A DNA stretch of 36,617 nt from Parablautia muri (GCF_009917485.1 NZ_QZDT01000036.1:1-36617), one strand, 5' to 3'. Counted from the first letter of the stretch, positions 1 to 8,150 are shown. The notes: generated by a model not told the origin, from the sequence alone. A program made the numbers and translations.

Positions 1-183
1 AAATATATGAGCGGCCAGTATATCTGTATGCCGGACATCGATACAGGATGCCCGCTTAGCAGACTGTCCGATTTATTCTGGAACAAAGAGAGGCTGTCAG
101 CGAATATGAATGAAACAGATGCTGTAACCGTTGCCCACGCACTGCGGGCATTATCCGGGTATACAGGGAAGGACTGGCTGTAG
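1..183 (+). CDS. C-terminal fragment of an unidentified protein (runs off the window)
   Basis: The first frame is open from base 1 and ends with TAG at 181-183, giving 60 codons with no start inside the window. The tail ends in GYTGKDWL and shows no transmembrane stretch or motif that I recognise. It could be the end of an intact gene or of a decayed one; the broken permease just downstream makes decay plausible. No function is proposed. Confidence 0.4.
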   Translation, partial: KYMSGQYICMPDIDTGCPLSRLSDLFWNKERLSANMNETDAVTVAHALRALSGYTGKDWL

Positions 184-266
184 GGAAGCATGGCAACTAT
201 ACGCAAAACAGAGGTTTGGCGAAGTGTGCGGGGAATGGGGACAATTTCAAAAAAAGGGAAGGGAAA

Positions 267-300
267 GCAGGCCGTCCGGGATACACCGGGCGGCCTGCTT
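267..300 (+). terminator. GC-rich hairpin, probable terminator
   Basis: GCAGGCCGTCCGG and CCGGGCGGCCTGC pair around a short ATACA loop, with one mismatch. A-rich sequence lies before the stem and TTGCGAATT follows. It sits after the fragment ending at 183 and before the broken permease. The T-run is short, so termination efficiency is uncertain. Confidence 0.5.
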
Positions 301-385
301 GCGAATTGTGTATGGCACGGGCGCAATTTCCAGCAGGGATACAAAATGCAGCATCCAGAAATGACAGATAATTACTGGACGCAGA

Positions 386-1350
386 ATGGAGAAAGCTGTC
401 TGGAAAGCTGCCGTAAACCGGAAGGTGAATAATTGTGTATACAATTGGACCAGTGATAGGAAAACGGGTAGGTTTGCGACAGCGAACAAGGTCAAATCTG
501 TGACATCTCATGAAGTTATTAACAGCCTTGCATCCTACGGCGTGACGGAATCCTATGATCTGCCGGAGGGTGTCTATGAGCGGGAAATCCTCCCCATTGC
601 CCCGTTGCTCCATGGTGTAAAGGAGGCCTTTGCAGATCCGGATACTGGAATGGCTCCTGCGATTATGGAAATTGACCCGAAGCAGATTGACGACTACTAT
701 TCCGTCTGTGAGAGCCGGATTGCCTCCCTGATGGGGATGGAGCAGCCGGACAGCCCAGCAGCACAGCGCAAAGCCGTAGAAATGTACCGGAATACAAAGA
801 AGCCCTTTGAGGTTTATCCGGGCATGACTTCCGTTGTCATGGACTATCAGAACATCATGGGTTTTCTGGTGCTGCCGTCCATATTCTGGTGGCAGACAGT
901 CTGTTCGTCTGGGAATGCACCCGTACATCCATTCAGATGATGTACTCCATTGTGACCCTGGCAGACATGAACATAGGAGGCCTTCAGTTCCTTTTTGCTG
1001 TTGCAGGACTGCTTTCGGTTCTGGCTTCCGTGAGCTTTACGCTGTTTTTTTCCGCCAGATGCAGGACCACTGTGTCATCCCTGGCATCATCGCTGGTATT
1101 CTGTATTGCTCCGGTGGTTATTTCCATGACGGCGCCTGGGGCGCTGGTTACATGGCTTTGCAGCATCCTGCCCGCCAGCGGAACGAGCATTCAGGCGAGC
1201 GTTCTCTACGCAATTACGGACTTCCAGTTTTTGAATCTGGCAGGGCTGTCCGTCTGGATGCCGTATGCCATGATTGGGGCCTGCATGATTGAGATTCCCC
1301 TGTTTGCATTCCTGGCTGTCCGCTCTTATTGCAGGCATGCGCTGAATTAA
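386..1350 (+). pseudogene. Broken ABC-2 type transporter permease
   Basis: Two overlapping frames carry consecutive parts of one membrane protein. The first (386-940) has an extracytoplasmic-looking domain rich in charged residues, followed by VVMDYQNIMGFLV, the usual start of the second half of ABC-2 permeases. The second (about 889-1350, different frame) continues with three or four hydrophobic helices, from a stretch starting GGLQFLFAVAGL to PYAMIGACMIEIPLFAF, and ends in a basic tail. The cytoplasmic segment expected between them (normally SSERxxGxxxLL-like) is missing, and the frame changes near 890-930. The first membrane helix expected at the N terminus is also absent. I infer a decayed permease of the kind found in bacteriocin or antimicrobial peptide export and self-protection systems. 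No ATPase gene is visible beside it. The boundaries are approximate. Confidence 0.6.
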
Positions 1351-1372
1351 ATATAGTTCATAAATTTTTGGG

Positions 1373-1432
1373 ATGTCCGGGTATGATAAAAATTTGACCT
1401 TCTTTCAGGTGGATTTTGAAATGCCCGGACAT
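1373..1432 (+). repeat. Inverted repeat after the permease pseudogene
   Basis: ATGTCCGGGTAT (1373-1384) and ATGCCCGGACAT (1421-1432) are complementary apart from one wobble position, separated by 36 bases. There is no clear T-run on the plus strand, though ATTTCACG follows. It could be a weak terminator or an operator. The rest of the 1351-1557 gap shows nothing else beyond AT-rich sequence before the lipoprotein gene. Confidence 0.4.
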
Positions 1433-1557
1433 TTCACGTCATTTAGAAAAACGTCTGCGGCAAACAGGTTGTTCCGGTGTTTTTGGAATGATAAAATTAA
1501 ACTTTACAGAAAAACCGCATAAAATGAAAAATCGGCATTTTCAGAAGGGAAAATACT

Positions 1558-2226
1558 ATGTGCAATAAAAATCTTAAAACATTAAGCTGTATGGTTCTTG
1601 TAACTGGTGCTTTATCAGGATTGACTGGGTGCAGCTGTATGCCATACAAACCAATCCGGACAGAAGAAATAACAATTACCTCAGACGTTGATGATACTAC
1701 GACAGAATGCGATGCAGATGGGCAGAATCAAAAAAGGGACTTCGATGCAGAGGAACCGGATACGGGAAGGGATTCTGAAGACCTGGCAGGAGATGATACC
1801 GGTTTGGGTGAAATGGAGATTGTGAACGCAGTTGAATTTGGCAACCCAAAAGAAGTGTTGGATCATATGCCGATTGCATCAAATGTTACAGTTATCAAAA
1901 CAGGAGAGGATGAGTTACAGATTGAGTTTGAATTAGAGAATGTGGGACTCTGCACTTTTGCTGCCGGTAAAGGAGAGAAATTTGTTCTGCCCGATGAAGT
2001 TTTTGTGGATTCCACCAAAATTGAATGGACGGCATCCACCGCAGACGGGGAATATCTTTTTCCTTATATGAGGGTTAATGAAACCGGGGATATGTTTATG
2101 ATAGACTGGACATATAACGGATACTGCTTTGCTATCTATGGGAAATCGCCCCAGAATACGAGTGACAAAGATATGGCCGGAAAGATTGCGTTGGCAATGA
2201 TATACAATTTGGGCGAAGCGGAATAA
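1558..2226 (+). CDS. Putative lipoprotein, unknown function
   Basis: This 222-residue protein has a short basic N terminus, a hydrophobic core and the lipobox LTGC, so cleavage before Cys25 and lipid anchoring on the outer face of the membrane are expected. An acidic, low-complexity linker (about 35-85) precedes a compact C-terminal domain (about 90-222) with beta-strand-like patterns and the sequence WTYNGYCFAIY. That pattern resembles DUF4367-type domains, but this is only suggestive. AGAAGGG lies 7-12 bases before ATG and supports the start. It leads a cluster of small membrane proteins (2267-3464) and may act with them at the membrane; this is inference. Confidence 0.7.
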   Translation: MCNKNLKTLSCMVLVTGALSGLTGCSCMPYKPIRTEEITITSDVDDTTTECDADGQNQKRDFDAEEPDTGRDSEDLAGDDTGLGEMEIVNAVEFGNPKEVLDHMPIASNVTVIKTGEDELQIEFELENVGLCTFAAGKGEKFVLPDEVFVDSTKIEWTASTADGEYLFPYMRVNETGDMFMIDWTYNGYCFAIYGKSPQNTSDKDMAGKIALAMIYNLGEAE

Positions 2227-2266
2227 TGGTGTTATGAGATTTGGAAAATTGAGACCAGAGGGAAAA

Positions 2267-2878
2267 ATGAATCAGAAAAAATGGATCCGTATTGTGGCGG
2301 TTTATTCGATTATATATACAGCAATTACATTGTTAAGCAGCGTTTTGTATCTTTGTAACGGCGTATATGAAGACCCAAGCGGTAACTGGCACGAATTAGA
2401 CAGGGTTATCATTCTCCTGATTGGGATAGCGGCATTTGAGCTATACACGAATCTGCCTGTTAAGCCATTAGCTCTCAGATATTTGATTGCATATATTCCC
2501 TCTCAGCAGTTGGCGTTTGCCTATGTCTGGTTCAGCGGATTGCGGGAACCTTTGGCGAAAACAGCGTACAGGGATATTTGGATTAACTTTACGGGTCTTT
2601 TTATGCTGTTATGTATCATCAATACTGTCATTTATGTTTTAAGAAAAAGAGAGGACAGAAGGAGAACGGTAATGAGTAAATACAACGCGTTATGGGAATA
2701 TGTGCAGAAAAGCGGAAAAGAATCATTTCATCTGACCTTTGAGGAGATTCAGGAGGTTGCTGGGATACCGATTGACCACTCTTTCCTGAAATATAAGAAA
2801 GAGCTTGCAGAATATGGCTGGCAGGTCGGGAAAATATCCATGAAAGAACAGACTGTGAGTTTTCATAAGGTTGACTGA
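2267..2878 (+). CDS. Membrane protein with a C-terminal soluble domain (DUF6608-like plus a small domain)
   Basis: This 203-residue protein starts at ATG 2267 after AGAGGGAAA; an in-frame ATG at 2234 lacks a ribosome site. Residues 1-135 contain four hydrophobic segments and resemble the small DUF6608 membrane family of Lachnospiraceae. From residue 136 the character changes to a soluble domain of about 68 residues (SKYNALWEYVQKSG onward) that resembles a family usually found as a separate small protein. An ATG at 2672 lies in frame at this junction and is preceded by AAGGAGAACGGTA, so the soluble domain may also be translated alone. It could be a fusion, or two genes joined by loss of a stop codon. 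Only the domain architecture is visible; no function is known. Confidence 0.65.
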   Translation: MNQKKWIRIVAVYSIIYTAITLLSSVLYLCNGVYEDPSGNWHELDRVIILLIGIAAFELYTNLPVKPLALRYLIAYIPSQQLAFAYVWFSGLREPLAKTAYRDIWINFTGLFMLLCIINTVIYVLRKREDRRRTVMSKYNALWEYVQKSGKESFHLTFEEIQEVAGIPIDHSFLKYKKELAEYGWQVGKISMKEQTVSFHKVD

Positions 2879-2937
2879 CAATTTCTATGTTGTTAAGGAA
2901 TGTGAGCGTAAAAAAGAAATAACAGGAGAAAGGCAAA

Positions 2938-3186
2938 ATGGATTTATGGGAAAAATTCGGAATGAGTGAAGGGCTTGCCGAGATGTGGCAGGAACTGGGT
3001 ATCAGCACGGGAACGGCAATTATTGTTTTGATTGCTTTATATTTTGTGGTTAAATGGGCGGTTAAAAATGGAATGTTGGAAGCCTATAAGAAGATAGAAG
3101 AAAAAAGAGCACGGGATAATTTGAAAGCAGATAAAACAGTTAGTGATATGAAGACTGAGCGCGAAGATATAAACGGGAAGGTTTGA
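2938..3186 (+). CDS. Small single-pass membrane protein
   Basis: This 82-residue protein has one strong transmembrane helix (about 24-42, TAIIVLIALYFVVKWAV) followed by a charged, Lys/Glu-rich cytoplasmic tail. The pattern YFVVKWAVKNGxLEA resembles small DUF6019-type proteins of Clostridia. GGAGAAAGGCAAA before the ATG provides a ribosome site. It lies 59 bases after the DUF6608-like gene, and its stop is followed closely by another small membrane gene. Function unknown. Confidence 0.6.
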   Translation: MDLWEKFGMSEGLAEMWQELGISTGTAIIVLIALYFVVKWAVKNGMLEAYKKIEEKRARDNLKADKTVSDMKTEREDINGKV

Positions 3187-3227
3187 TGACTGTAAAGGAT
3201 TGCAGGAATCTCATGGAGGCTTGTTCA

Positions 3228-3464
3228 ATGTTAAAGAAGCTGAACGGAGTTTTAAATATACTGATCATTTCATTGATTGGAGCTTTTACAGGGCATGCAA
3301 TCTATGTATGTCTGGATTACAGGACACATCCCAAGGTTTATGCTATGCAGTCGGCGCCATGGTATACAGGTATTTTGTATTATGGCATATATACGATTGC
3401 CCTTTTGATAATAGCCATTATCATAAAGCTGATTCTTTGTAGAAAGTTAAAACAGCAAAAGTAA
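3228..3464 (+). CDS. Small two-helix membrane protein
   Basis: I chose ATG 3228 because GGAGG stands 8 bases before it; an upstream in-frame ATG at 3183 has no comparable site and would overlap the previous gene. The 78-residue product has two hydrophobic helices (about 8-27 and 50-70) separated by a polar segment with a Tyr-rich patch, and a basic C-terminal tail ending KLKQQK. It resembles no family I can name. It closes a run of small membrane genes beginning with the lipoprotein at 1558. Confidence 0.55.
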   Translation: MLKKLNGVLNILIISLIGAFTGHAIYVCLDYRTHPKVYAMQSAPWYTGILYYGIYTIALLIIAIIIKLILCRKLKQQK

Positions 3465-3509
3465 AAAATTAGAATCGGGATTTTTTCAATGGAATGGAGG
3501 AGTAATCGA

Positions 3510-4025
3510 ATGATTATTTTGATAACAGGAGCATCCCACACAGGTAAGACAGCACTTGCCCAAAAACTACTTGAAAAATATAAATACCCCTATTTATCCA
3601 TAGACCATTTAAAAATGGGGCTTATTCGCAGTGGAAATACTACACTTACCCCTGTTAGTGATGAAAAAGAACTAACGAATTATTTGTGGCCCATTGTGTG
3701 TGAAATGATAAAAACAGCTATAGAGAATGAGCAAAATTTTATTGTGGAAGGTTGTTACATTCCTTTTGAATGGTCGAAAGATTTTGGAGCGATGTATTTG
3801 AAAAACATCAAATATTATTGCTTGGTTATGAGCAATAAATATATTACGAATCATTTTAGTGATATAAAACAATATGCAAGTATTGTGGAAAACAGAATGG
3901 AGGATGAGGGCTATACGATAGAAACAGCACTCAGAGATAATGCCAAAATATTGGAACAGTGCCAGATTTACAAGGTCAACTATATTTTTATTGATGATGA
4001 GTATCAAATTGACATTGAATTATAA
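3510..4025 (+). CDS. P-loop nucleotide kinase-like protein
   Basis: The 171-residue product opens with a beta strand and a Walker A motif, GASHTGKT (residues 7-14), followed by a helix and the DHLKMGL segment typical of small-molecule kinases of the adenylate or chloramphenicol kinase fold. VEGCYIPF resembles a lid or second substrate motif. ATG 3510 follows GGAGGAG at good spacing; an in-frame ATG at 3489 lacks one. The gene is visibly AT-rich compared with the core genes, and only 22 bases separate its stop from the aminoglycoside nucleotidyltransferase gene. I infer co-transcription. The substrate cannot be deduced; a link to antibiotic modification is possible only by association. Confidence 0.7.
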   Translation: MIILITGASHTGKTALAQKLLEKYKYPYLSIDHLKMGLIRSGNTTLTPVSDEKELTNYLWPIVCEMIKTAIENEQNFIVEGCYIPFEWSKDFGAMYLKNIKYYCLVMSNKYITNHFSDIKQYASIVENRMEDEGYTIETALRDNAKILEQCQIYKVNYIFIDDEYQIDIEL

Positions 4026-4047
4026 ACTCGTAGGGGGAACAACGGAA

Positions 4048-4914
4048 ATGCGCACAGAGATAGAAATGATATCTTTAATAAAAGATATTGCTTTTAAGGA
4101 AGAAAATATTCGAGCAGCATATATTGAAGGCTCTCGAACAAATCCAAACGCTCCAAAGGATATTTTTCAGGATTATGATATTGTATATATTGTAACAACT
4201 ACAAAACCATTTCGTGAGAATAAGGAATGGATAAAGTGTTTTGGCGAAATCTTGTATATGCATTATCCTGAAGAAAATGTTTTTTATCCATCAGATGTAG
4301 AGAATTGTTATGGTTGGCAGATACAATTTGCCGATGGAAATAGGATGGATTTACATGTATGTACCAAAGAAAATGCTCTTGCAAATCTTGAATTGTATCA
4401 AATATTAGTGGATAAAGACGGTATCGTGCCATATCCTCAAGAAACCGATGACAAAAAATATTGGGTCAAAGAACCGCAAGAAATTGAATTCCAATGTGCC
4501 TGTTCGGATTTTTGGTGGTGCTTGAATAATGTGGCGAAAGGTTTATGGCGCAATGAACTTCCTTATGCTATGGATGTGATAAATTTCGTCCTAAGACCGC
4601 ATTTAAAACGCCTATTAGAATGGGAAATTGGTATAGAACATAATTTTTCTGTTAGTGCAGGTAAGTCCGGTAAATATTTCAAAAAATATTTACCGGAAGA
4701 TAAGTATAGACAATTTCTTGCAACATACTCCATCGCAGAAATTGAGTCAATATGGAATTCTGTTATTGGAATGTGTGGTTTATTTCAAAGTACAGCAGTA
4801 GAATTTAGTAAAAAGCAGAATTTTTCATATGATTTTGAACAAGCAAAAAATAGCTTGAATTTTTTACAGCATGTAAGAAAACTACCAGTCAATGCAAAAG
4901 AAATATATCCATAA
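4048..4914 (+). CDS. ANT(6)-type aminoglycoside (streptomycin) 6-adenylyltransferase
   Basis: The 288-residue protein starts MRTEIEMISL, as ANT(6) enzymes do. It has the nucleotidyltransferase GSR motif (28-30), the metal-binding Asp pair in FQDYDIVYIV (42-44), and downstream DGNRMDL, CSDFWWCLNNVAKGLWR and LPYAMDV blocks characteristic of the family. Length is normal. ANT(6) enzymes adenylate position 6 of streptomycin in the cytoplasm. The start at 4048 follows TAGGGGGAACAACGGA; upstream in-frame codons overlap the preceding kinase gene. It differs visibly from the well-known ant(6)-Ia sequence, so resistance is inferred and not shown. AT-rich composition and accessory neighbours suggest horizontal transfer. 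A 10-bp inverted repeat follows the stop. Confidence 0.85.
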   Translation: MRTEIEMISLIKDIAFKEENIRAAYIEGSRTNPNAPKDIFQDYDIVYIVTTTKPFRENKEWIKCFGEILYMHYPEENVFYPSDVENCYGWQIQFADGNRMDLHVCTKENALANLELYQILVDKDGIVPYPQETDDKKYWVKEPQEIEFQCACSDFWWCLNNVAKGLWRNELPYAMDVINFVLRPHLKRLLEWEIGIEHNFSVSAGKSGKYFKKYLPEDKYRQFLATYSIAEIESIWNSVIGMCGLFQSTAVEFSKKQNFSYDFEQAKNSLNFLQHVRKLPVNAKEIYP

Positions 4915-4922
4915 TTTTACGT

Positions 4923-4965
4923 ATTCCAGTTTGTGGGGAATTTGCCGAGAACGAGAAACTGGAAT
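4923..4965 (+). repeat. 10-bp inverted repeat after the ANT(6) gene
   Basis: ATTCCAGTTT (4923-4932) and AAACTGGAAT (4956-4965) are perfect complements separated by 23 bases, between the nucleotidyltransferase stop and the next gene. There is no T-run, so it is a regulatory hairpin or a transfer scar more likely than an intrinsic terminator. Confidence 0.4.
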
Positions 4966-4998
4966 TTCTGCAAGATTTTCGCACTGCAAGGAGAAATT

Positions 4999-5748
4999 AT
5001 GATGGCGAGATACACAAATAAGTTGAAACTTACGTTATGGGTTTCTGCCGTATATGTTTTATCGTTTATATGCTATGTACCTACATTGCTGGAACAGAAC
5101 GGAATTATCATTCCCAATGGATTATTGTACTTAAAATACTTATATGTGTGTATTCCTGCTATGGCTGTTATTTTTCTGCTGATTTGCGAGCAGAACTTCA
5201 AGGTGTACTTTACGCAAATGTTTTCAGGGAAAATAACAATCAAATATATTTTAACAGGGGTTATATGTATGGCTGCAGGTATATTTGGTTCTTGTTGCTA
5301 TTCGTTCATAGTGAAAACTGACGTATTTAAAAATACATATTCGACAGTAATATCCCTGTTAACAAGCTGTATATACCTGCTGATAACAGCGTTTGTTGAA
5401 GAAATAGCATGGAGAGGATTTCTATTGGAACGACTTCCTTTTAAGAAAATCAAAAGTGTTCTTTTTGTTGGTGCCGTTTGGGCAGTGTGGCATATGCCAA
5501 TGTGGATCATCAGAAATTCATTGGGCATGGAACAAATTGTTTGCCTTTGTATATGGACATTACTTGTTTCCATTGTTTTGGGAATAACCTATTATCCATG
5601 CAGAAATATATTGTTGATCGCCATTATGCACGCAATTTTTAATATATGTTATTTAGCACCGATACAATATAACATTGTTGTGTTAGCGACCATAATTTTT
5701 TTTGCTGCTTTATTGCATAAAAAATCAGGCAAAAAATTTTTCACTTGA
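4999..5748 (+). CDS. CPBP family intramembrane glutamic protease
   Basis: This 249-residue polytopic membrane protein has about seven hydrophobic segments. The CPBP (Abi) motifs are present: EExxxR at VEEIAWRGF (Glu134, Glu135, Arg139), the second motif His165 in WHMPMW, and HxxxN at HAIFN (211-215). Family members include CAAX prenyl proteases and bacteriocin-immunity or peptide-processing proteases; the substrate here is unknown. ATG 4999 follows AAGGAG at good spacing. It is the first of three CPBP genes within 2.6 kb and lies directly after the aminoglycoside gene in AT-rich DNA. Confidence 0.82.
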   Translation: MMARYTNKLKLTLWVSAVYVLSFICYVPTLLEQNGIIIPNGLLYLKYLYVCIPAMAVIFLLICEQNFKVYFTQMFSGKITIKYILTGVICMAAGIFGSCCYSFIVKTDVFKNTYSTVISLLTSCIYLLITAFVEEIAWRGFLLERLPFKKIKSVLFVGAVWAVWHMPMWIIRNSLGMEQIVCLCIWTLLVSIVLGITYYPCRNILLIAIMHAIFNICYLAPIQYNIVVLATIIFFAALLHKKSGKKFFT

Positions 5749-5812
5749 TAACTTCCTATTTGTCAGGAAGCTGCATATGAAAAAGAAAATGGTGACGATT
5801 GGAGGGCTGTAT

Positions 5813-6686
5813 ATGGAAAGAAACATAAAATGCAAACCGAATAATTTATGCATGATAATTTTCATGCTTTGCCTGTCTGTAAGGTTTGTGGAATACTTTC
5901 TAATTGAAACAGACAAAACAGCTATTGGAGAAAATGTGCTCCATAAAGTTGTTGGGATTATCTTATTGGCGCTGGTATTAAAAAGGTAAATCTTACATGG
6001 GGTGATATCGGATTTCAAAAAACGGCTTGGTAAGCGGTATTTTGAAAGGCTTGTTATTGGGAACCGTTTGCTTTGCCGTTTCGTTTGGGTTGGAATTGGC
6101 AATTTCAGTTCTGCAAGACAATCCTGCGCATTTGGAAATCTATATCAGCAGTTTTTCTTTAACTGGCTCGCAGATCAAAAATACGGATTTTGTTTTCTTT
6201 CTGTTATGCGTACTGTTCAATGTTATCAATGTATGGATGGAGGAAGGTGTTTTTCGCGGTCTGTTTCTTAAAATGCTCTCTAAAACAAAGCCATTTATGC
6301 AGGCTAATTTTATTGCCGCGTTTCTATTTGGTATCTGGCACATTGTAATGCCGGTCAGAAGCTATGTGAATGGCGAAATGTCATTTGCGGCAATGGCCCT
6401 GATGGGGATCGGTTATATTATCCTTGCCGGAATTATGGGAATCAAATGGGGGCTTCTTTACCGCATTACGGGAAATCTGTGGGCAGGGCTTGGCGACCAT
6501 TTATTTAACAATACCGTTGCGACTAATATGCTGTATGTAGTTTCGCAAAATGGTGTAGATGAATTACAGGTTGTCCGGATCATGGTTGCACAGATCATTT
6601 CCTTTACGTTTGTGATAGCGATTTATTATTGCAAGAAAAGAAACGCAAAACTCCCGTTGTGTGACAAAGGAGGTGAAGTTCAATGA
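5813..6686 (+). pseudogene. CPBP family protease gene interrupted by two -1 frameshifts
   Basis: ATG 5813 follows GGAGGG and begins a membrane protein that runs to a stop at 5989. The coding frame then moves by -1 at the A-run 5980-5984 (restoring VNLTWGDIGF) and again by -1 at the A-run 6017-6022 (restoring the frame to 6686). Joined, the pieces make a full-length CPBP protein with EEGVFRG, the second-motif His in GIWHIV, and a DHLFN final motif. Each shift is what loss of one A from a homopolymer would cause. It may be a true pseudogene, a phase-variable gene, or two consensus errors. The stop (TGA 6684-6686) overlaps the start of the next small gene as ATGA. Confidence 0.72.
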
Positions 6687-6811
6687 ACGATTTAAAAGAA
6701 TTAGGGAAACTGATGAAAGAGCATCCTGTCATAATTGTTGTAACATTAGCGGCGATGGTTGTAGGCGCAATTTTTGGGGCAGTTGCGTTTTATCAGGGAT
6801 GGTTAGGATGA
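6683..6811 (+). CDS. 42-residue single-helix membrane peptide between two CPBP genes
   Basis: AAAGGAGGTG stands at ideal spacing before ATG 6683. The product begins MNDLKELGKLMKEHPV, an amphipathic charged head, and continues with one hydrophobic helix (about 16-37) containing GAIFG, a GxxxG helix-packing motif, ending FYQGWLG. Its ATG overlaps the stop of the preceding CPBP gene (ATGA), and its TGA overlaps the ATG of the next CPBP gene in the same way. This implies translational coupling of all three. It carries no double-glycine leader and no signal-peptidase site that I can see. It could be a protease partner, a substrate, or a bacteriocin-like peptide; all of these are inference. Confidence 0.7.
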   Translation: MNDLKELGKLMKEHPVIIVVTLAAMVVGAIFGAVAFYQGWLG

Positions 6812-7578
6812 AGGAAGCAGCAAACAGGGGAAAAGGAAAAACGCTCCTGATTTCAGCCGGCATAGAAATCATGCTGATTATCTGCATTATGGCAGCGAAT
6901 CTCAATCCAACGCCCATACTATATTTTATTTTTTACAATCTCCTGTATGGGTTGGTATTCAGCCTTTTGATTCCGCTGTACTGTTTGTATAAGGAAAATG
7001 GAGCGCCAGCTTCCGGCAGAGTATTGGCAGAAGCCGGTTTCAAAAAGCTGGGCATACGGCAATGGGGTGTTTTGGCTGCCTTTGTGGTATTTTCCGTTGG
7101 AGGACAGCTTATCTCGAAGATGGCTGTCGGTGAGCAGATCTACTGGCACTTGCTACCTAGAGGAATTGTGCCGCTGATTATGACCACGTTTTTTGAGGAA
7201 TTTTTATTCCGCGGATTTGTACAGAGCCGGATCGACCGGCAATTTGGGTGGGTACCGGCAATTCTGGTTTCCGGGGCAATGTTCTCCCTTTACCATTTGG
7301 GCTATCCGGGATTCCGCACTTGGGAGGACATTCTTCTGTTGTTTGTAGTAGGGGGCGGATTTGCGGCTGCATACAAGCTATCTGGTAATAACCTAATTGT
7401 ATCCTTCTTTGCGAACCTACCGAATGCTTTTGTTACTTATATGCTGAAATATGAGCAATTCCCCGTTATGAGTGTCAGTTCCACCATAGCGGCGGCTGTC
7501 ATACTGGTATTGATTGGGCTGATTCTTTTATTGTACCATGATTTCGTGCGCTATGGCGCACATGGAATCAGAAGTTGA
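6808..7578 (+). CDS. CPBP family intramembrane protease, motif-variant
   Basis: The 256-residue membrane protein has EExxxR at FEEFLFRGF (Glu130, Glu131, Arg135) and the second-motif His163 in SLYHLGYPG. In the last motif, where relatives have HxxxN, this protein has ANLPN: Asn206 is kept but Ala202 stands where His is usual. It may still be active, since the Glu pair and first His are present, or it may be specialised. ATG 6808 overlaps the stop of the 42-residue peptide gene, so translation is probably coupled. Length and helix count fit the family. Confidence 0.8.
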   Translation: MKEAANRGKGKTLLISAGIEIMLIICIMAANLNPTPILYFIFYNLLYGLVFSLLIPLYCLYKENGAPASGRVLAEAGFKKLGIRQWGVLAAFVVFSVGGQLISKMAVGEQIYWHLLPRGIVPLIMTTFFEEFLFRGFVQSRIDRQFGWVPAILVSGAMFSLYHLGYPGFRTWEDILLLFVVGGGFAAAYKLSGNNLIVSFFANLPNAFVTYMLKYEQFPVMSVSSTIAAAVILVLIGLILLLYHDFVRYGAHGIRS

Positions 7579-7634
7579 TACGGTGCCTTTGCGGGTCAAC
7601 ATTATATCGAAATGCAGATAAAGGAGTGTGAAAA

Positions 7635-8150
7635 ATGATTCAATTAGTCAGGCCAACAGAAGCGATGAAAGAACAGGCCATAGAGTTCAGACAGGAATTT
7701 TTTGAACATGGGGAATTTGTCATCAACGGAAGTGAATTATTTGATAAAACGGATGATTACACAGAATGGTGCAAATCCATAGACGCAAACACGAAGGAAG
7801 AGACCGTTAATCCGAATTGGGTTATAACGGACACATTCTTTGCTGTCGATGATGATAGAATTGTGGGAATCATTGATTTTAGGCATACACTGAACGACTT
7901 TCTGAAGGATCTCGGCCATTGCGGCTACAGCGTCCGCCCGTCAGAAAGAAGAAAAGGCTTTGCTACGGAAATGCTGCGGCAGTTATTGGAGGCTGCCCAA
8001 AAGACCGGGATGAACGAACTGTATCTTTCTGTGGAGAGGAAGAATGAACCTTCGGTTAAAACAATCATCCGAAATGGAGGAGTCTATGAACGCAGCTTTG
8101 AAATTGATGGAGAACAGGCGGATATTTACAGGATCGCCCTGTCGGAATAG
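7635..8150 (+). CDS. GNAT family N-acetyltransferase
   Basis: The 171-residue protein shows the GNAT fold pattern: a central strand FFAVDDDRIVGIIDFRHTLN, strand GYSVRPSERRKGFATEML with the acetyl-CoA-binding R/QxxGxA motif (RRKGFA), and the C-terminal NEPSVKTIIRNGGVYE helix and strand typical of this subgroup. It transfers an acetyl group from acetyl-CoA to an amine, probably a small molecule or peptide; the substrate is unknown. AAAGGAGTG precedes ATG 7635. It stands alone between the CPBP cluster and the GrpB-like fragment. Confidence 0.85.
   Translation: MIQLVRPTEAMKEQAIEFRQEFFEHGEFVINGSELFDKTDDYTEWCKSIDANTKEETVNPNWVITDTFFAVDDDRIVGIIDFRHTLNDFLKDLGHCGYSVRPSERRKGFATEMLRQLLEAAQKTGMNELYLSVERKNEPSVKTIIRNGGVYERSFEIDGEQADIYRIALSE

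Noticed and set aside
197-928. 243-codon minus-strand frame over the permease pseudogene
   Set aside because: The plus-strand translation shows real permease segments and the minus frame shows none.
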